Source: Kitasatospora phosalacinea
GTDB taxonomy: Bacteria > Actinomycetota > Actinomycetes > Streptomycetales > Streptomycetaceae
NCBI RefSeq assembly: GCF_000716545.1
Contig: NZ_JNWZ01000027.1
Coordinates: 13,046-77,045 of the forward strand
DNA: 64,000 bases
Direction: 5' to 3'
Numbering within the stretch: position 1 is the first letter of the stretch; every line of letters starts with the position of its first letter. The notes under the pieces were generated by a model. It was not told where the DNA came from. It saw only the letters and a list, made by a program, of their open reading frames with translations, and made no database searches. Positions 61,776 through 64,000 of this stretch are shown in pieces. A program made the position numbers and the translations under genes.

Positions 61776-62039
61776 CCCGTGTCCCCCCGTAGGACTCGAC
61801 ATCTGCTCAGGTCGTTTATCCCACCACACCGCGTCGCGACGCAATCGCCGGGGGTCCCGGTTCGGGGCGTCGCAGTACCCTTTGCCGAGGCTTTGCAAAC
61901 CTGCTGGTCGGGGGAGTGTCGAGATGCCCGGGCGGGCAAATCTGGCGATCATGGCAAGTGTGGGCCGGCACCCCTGCGGGTCCGCGTACGATGCACCGCT
62001 GTCGACCGGTCGGCGCCCGACCGGAAAGGCTGGGTTTCG

Positions 62040-62309
62040 ATGTTCCAAATCATCTGGATTCTGCTGATCGGCTTCGTGCTGGGTGTACTGGCCAAGCTGA
62101 TCCTGCGCGGGCCGCAGTCCATCCCGTGGTGGCTGACCATGCTGCTCGGCGCGGCCGGTGCCCTGTTGGGAAACCTGGTGGCCGGCTGGATCGGCGTCCG
62201 GCACACCGGGGGCATCGACTGGATCAGGCACATCCTCCAGCTCGGATTCGCCGTCGCACTGATCGGTATCGTCGCCCCGGCCTGGGGCAGGTCCCGCACC
62301 AGCAGGTAG
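62040..62309 (+). CDS. GlsB/YeaQ/YmgE-family membrane protein
   Basis: An 89-residue membrane protein of the transglycosylase-associated (GlsB/YeaQ/YmgE) family. Hydrophobic segments are IIWILLIGFVLGVLAKLIL, LTMLLGAAGALLGNLVAGWIG and ILQLGFAVALIGIVAP. A stress role is suggested for relatives, but the function is unproven. ATG 62040 with GGAAAGG upstream. Confidence 0.92.
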   Translation: MFQIIWILLIGFVLGVLAKLILRGPQSIPWWLTMLLGAAGALLGNLVAGWIGVRHTGGIDWIRHILQLGFAVALIGIVAPAWGRSRTSR

Positions 62310-62327
62310 CCCCGCACCGCACGCCGC

Positions 62328-62361
62328 CCGCCCGCCCGGCCCCTTCCGGCCGGGCGGGCGG
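62328..62361 (+). terminator. Terminator after the GlsB-type gene
   Basis: A perfect 14-bp stem (62328-62341 with 62348-62361) and 6-nt loop. Confidence 0.9.
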
Positions 62362-62421
62362 CGGCACGTCCGGCGGCGCGTCCGGGCGGTAGCACGCCGG
62401 GTCGCACCGCGCCGGGCCGGT

Positions 62422-63756
62422 TCAGGCGAAGCGTGAGCTGCGGACCGGGCCGGACGAGCGGATCCGGTCCCGGGTGCCGGTCGCCCAGGTGGCGGCGGCC
62501 AGGCCCGCGAACCGGGCCAGCTCCTCGGCCGGGTCGGGCGGGGTGGCCCCGTCGCCCCCGTCCGGCTCGGCGGAGGCGGCGAGGATCTCCCGGGCCAGCT
62601 CCTCGGCCGGGCGCCCGTCCTCGGGGGTCCGGGTGACCTCGCCGTCCTCGCCCATGACCATCCGGGGTTCCCAGGGCGCGACGATCCGCTGCACCAGCAG
62701 GCCGCAGACGTCCGCCGACACGGCGGGGGTGTCCGTCCAGCAGGTGGCGTGCTCGTACAGCACCTCGCCCGGGGCGCGCTCGTGCAGCTCGGCGAGCACC
62801 TCCCGGTCCACCTCGTTCAGGTCGTACGCGACCACCAGCGCGTCGGGCGTGCCGGGCCGGTACGGGGCGGCGGGCAGGCCGAGCAGTTCGGCGGCGGCCA
62901 GGCCGAGCGCCCGGCTGCCCCGGTCGGGCAGCAGCGCGACGGCGGCGGGGCGGCGGCCGGTGGCCTCCAGGACGGTGCGCAGCCGCTCCAGGCCGAGCCG
63001 GCAGTCGTCCCAGCCGCCCTGCAGGTACGCCCAGCGGCCGGTCATCCCGGCGTCGTAGCCGAACGGGGAGAGGGTGGCGAGCAGGCCGCCGGTGAGCACG
63101 TGGTGCCAGCCGCGCAGGTCGGCCGGGCCGGCGGGCGGGACGGCGGCGGCCCGGGCCAGGGTGCGGCGGATCCGGTCGGCGGCGGGCCGCCAGTCGTCGC
63201 CGGGCTCGGAGAGCCGTTCGAAGACCTCCCGGGCGAGGTCGAGGCGGCCGGCCATCAGCGCGTTGTGCACCAGCAGGTAGCGGTCGGGCCAGTCGCCGGT
63301 GACCTCCCGGTGCTCCCGGAGCAGCTCGACCACCTCCTCGTGCCGTTCGCCGTCCTCCAGGGCCACCGCCAGTTCCAGCAGCACCCGCCGGGGGCTGACG
63401 GCCGGTTCGGCCGGGCGGGCCCGGCCGAACAGCCGCCGCTTGGCCTCCGGCACGCCGTCGCCGCGCAGCGCACCGGCCAGCGCCTGGCGCAGCGCGGGCA
63501 CGGCGAACTCGGACAGGCCGTGCTCGATGCAGGCGTACCCGTACGCGTACAGCGCGCCGGGGTCGGACGGGTCGGCGGCCAGCGCGGCGGCCGCGCCGGC
63601 CAGCTCGTCGATCCCCACCAGCTCGGCCAGCTTCCCGACCGCCGGTGCGAGTTCGCCGGCGGCCAGGCTGTCGGCGCGGGCCCGCAGTTCCCGGACGGCG
63701 CCCTGCGGGTCGCCGGCGTCGAGCAGTTCGCGGGCCTTGGCGAGGTCGGGGTGCAC
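62422..63756 (-). CDS. Large hypothetical protein with TPR-like N-terminus
   Basis: A 444-residue protein. The N-terminal half has TPR-like helix pairs (LAKARELLDAGDPQGAVRELRARADSL, then EDGERHEEVVELLREHREV). The C-terminal half includes GRRPAAVALLPDRGSRALGLAAAELLGL and ends with acidic residues. No catalytic motif is recognised. The start is GTG 63756 with AGGAGGA upstream. The 244 bases after its start (63757-64000) hold no supported gene. Confidence 0.85.
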   Translation of the reverse strand: MHPDLAKARELLDAGDPQGAVRELRARADSLAAGELAPAVGKLAELVGIDELAGAAAALAADPSDPGALYAYGYACIEHGLSEFAVPALRQALAGALRGDGVPEAKRRLFGRARPAEPAVSPRRVLLELAVALEDGERHEEVVELLREHREVTGDWPDRYLLVHNALMAGRLDLAREVFERLSEPGDDWRPAADRIRRTLARAAAVPPAGPADLRGWHHVLTGGLLATLSPFGYDAGMTGRWAYLQGGWDDCRLGLERLRTVLEATGRRPAAVALLPDRGSRALGLAAAELLGLPAAPYRPGTPDALVVAYDLNEVDREVLAELHERAPGEVLYEHATCWTDTPAVSADVCGLLVQRIVAPWEPRMVMGEDGEVTRTPEDGRPAEELAREILAASAEPDGGDGATPPDPAEELARFAGLAAATWATGTRDRIRSSGPVRSSRFA

Positions 63757-64000
63757 GCAGTCTCCTCCTGATGGACGGTTCGGGGTTCCGTTGCGCGCGG
63801 CTCCCGGCGGGTCCGCCGGGCCGCGCGCCCGCCCGATCATCGCCGGGCCGCGCCGCCGGGCCAAGCGGTTTTCCGCACCGCGCCGCCACCGCTCCTCCCC
63901 CCTGCTCCCCTCCCCCGCTCCCCCCGCTCCCCCTGCCCCTTCGTCCGACCGCACCGGGCCCGGCGGCGTGTCACCGTCCGGTCCCGATGCGGTCCGGAAT

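Noticed and set aside
62474..63771. Plus-strand ORFs of 194 and 340 codons opposite the large hypothetical protein
   Set aside because: They are shadow frames of the minus-strand gene, with Gly/Ala/Arg bias, no domain, and no ribosome site.
1..64000. CRISPR arrays, tRNA or rRNA genes, insertion sequences
   Set aside because: No spaced repeats, cloverleaf candidates or transposase motifs were seen; tandem repeats found are short GC-rich units without spacers.

Overview
The window is very GC-rich DNA from a streptomycete, most likely Streptomyces or Kitasatospora. The codons have near-saturated third-position G+C. It carries rbpA with a SigR-type promoter, an SsgA-like sporulation protein, a PucR-type regulator, secreted GH10 and GH13 polysaccharidases, GTG/TTG starts and several apparently leaderless starts (TANNNT box 6-8 nt before the start codon). 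The assignment rests on gene content and style, not on a marker gene. I saw no tRNA, rRNA, IS element or CRISPR array. Genes are packed with little spacing, and many neighbours overlap by 4 nt (ATGA or GTGA).

Layout: 1-7 kb has a partial membrane protein, a P450/SDR pair, a short threonyl-tRNA synthetase paralogue behind a Thr-codon leader peptide and hairpin, and a DsbA-like/VKOR oxidative-folding pair. 7-16 kb has LysR and MarR regulators with SDR partners, a hydrolase, a tightly coupled nucleotidyltransferase/65-aa ORF/GNAT operon, a secreted GH10-CBM2 xylanase with a palindromic operator, and a GNAT and an ankyrin protein. 16-25 kb has a small membrane protein with an FtsK-like protein, rbpA, fxsA, lnt, a serine hydrolase, and an AsnC regulator with an amidohydrolase. 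25-32 kb has a CxxC protein, a P-loop kinase, a candidate small RNA, a TPR-AAA+ ATPase with a DUF4230 protein, and two CNNM/CBS proteins. 32-37 kb is a riboflavin-histidine operon (ribE, ribM, ribBA, ribH, hisE, hisG, PH-domain protein) led by an FMN riboswitch.

37-48 kb is more accessory. It has a DUF4242 protein, an FprA-type reductase, a DUF302 gene with a Cys-rich small protein behind a CsoR/CstR-like operator, two short frameshifted genes, an ADP-ribosylglycohydrolase, a SRAP protein, an aldo/keto reductase remnant, an NB-ARC/TPR NLR-like protein coupled to a small protein with a matching glycine-rich motif, an FhuF-like protein, a lipoprotein and a metal-receptor protein. 48-64 kb has a large secreted GH13 amylase with three starch-binding modules, a RibD_C reductase, an MFS exporter, a hemerythrin protein, PucR, an SsgA-like protein, a MarR-ABC export operon, a lipoprotein, a helical-domain/SLT fusion without a signal peptide, a GlsB-type membrane protein and a large hypothetical protein.

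The strongest leads are the NLR pair sharing an amyloid/RHIM-like motif (43.6-46.3 kb), the ThrRS paralogue with a Thr-rich leader (3.05-4.5 kb), the candidate small RNA near 26.56-26.64 kb, and the ATACCC-N4-GGGTAT operator before DUF302. All were found by eye, so homology statements rest on recognised motifs, not on searches.
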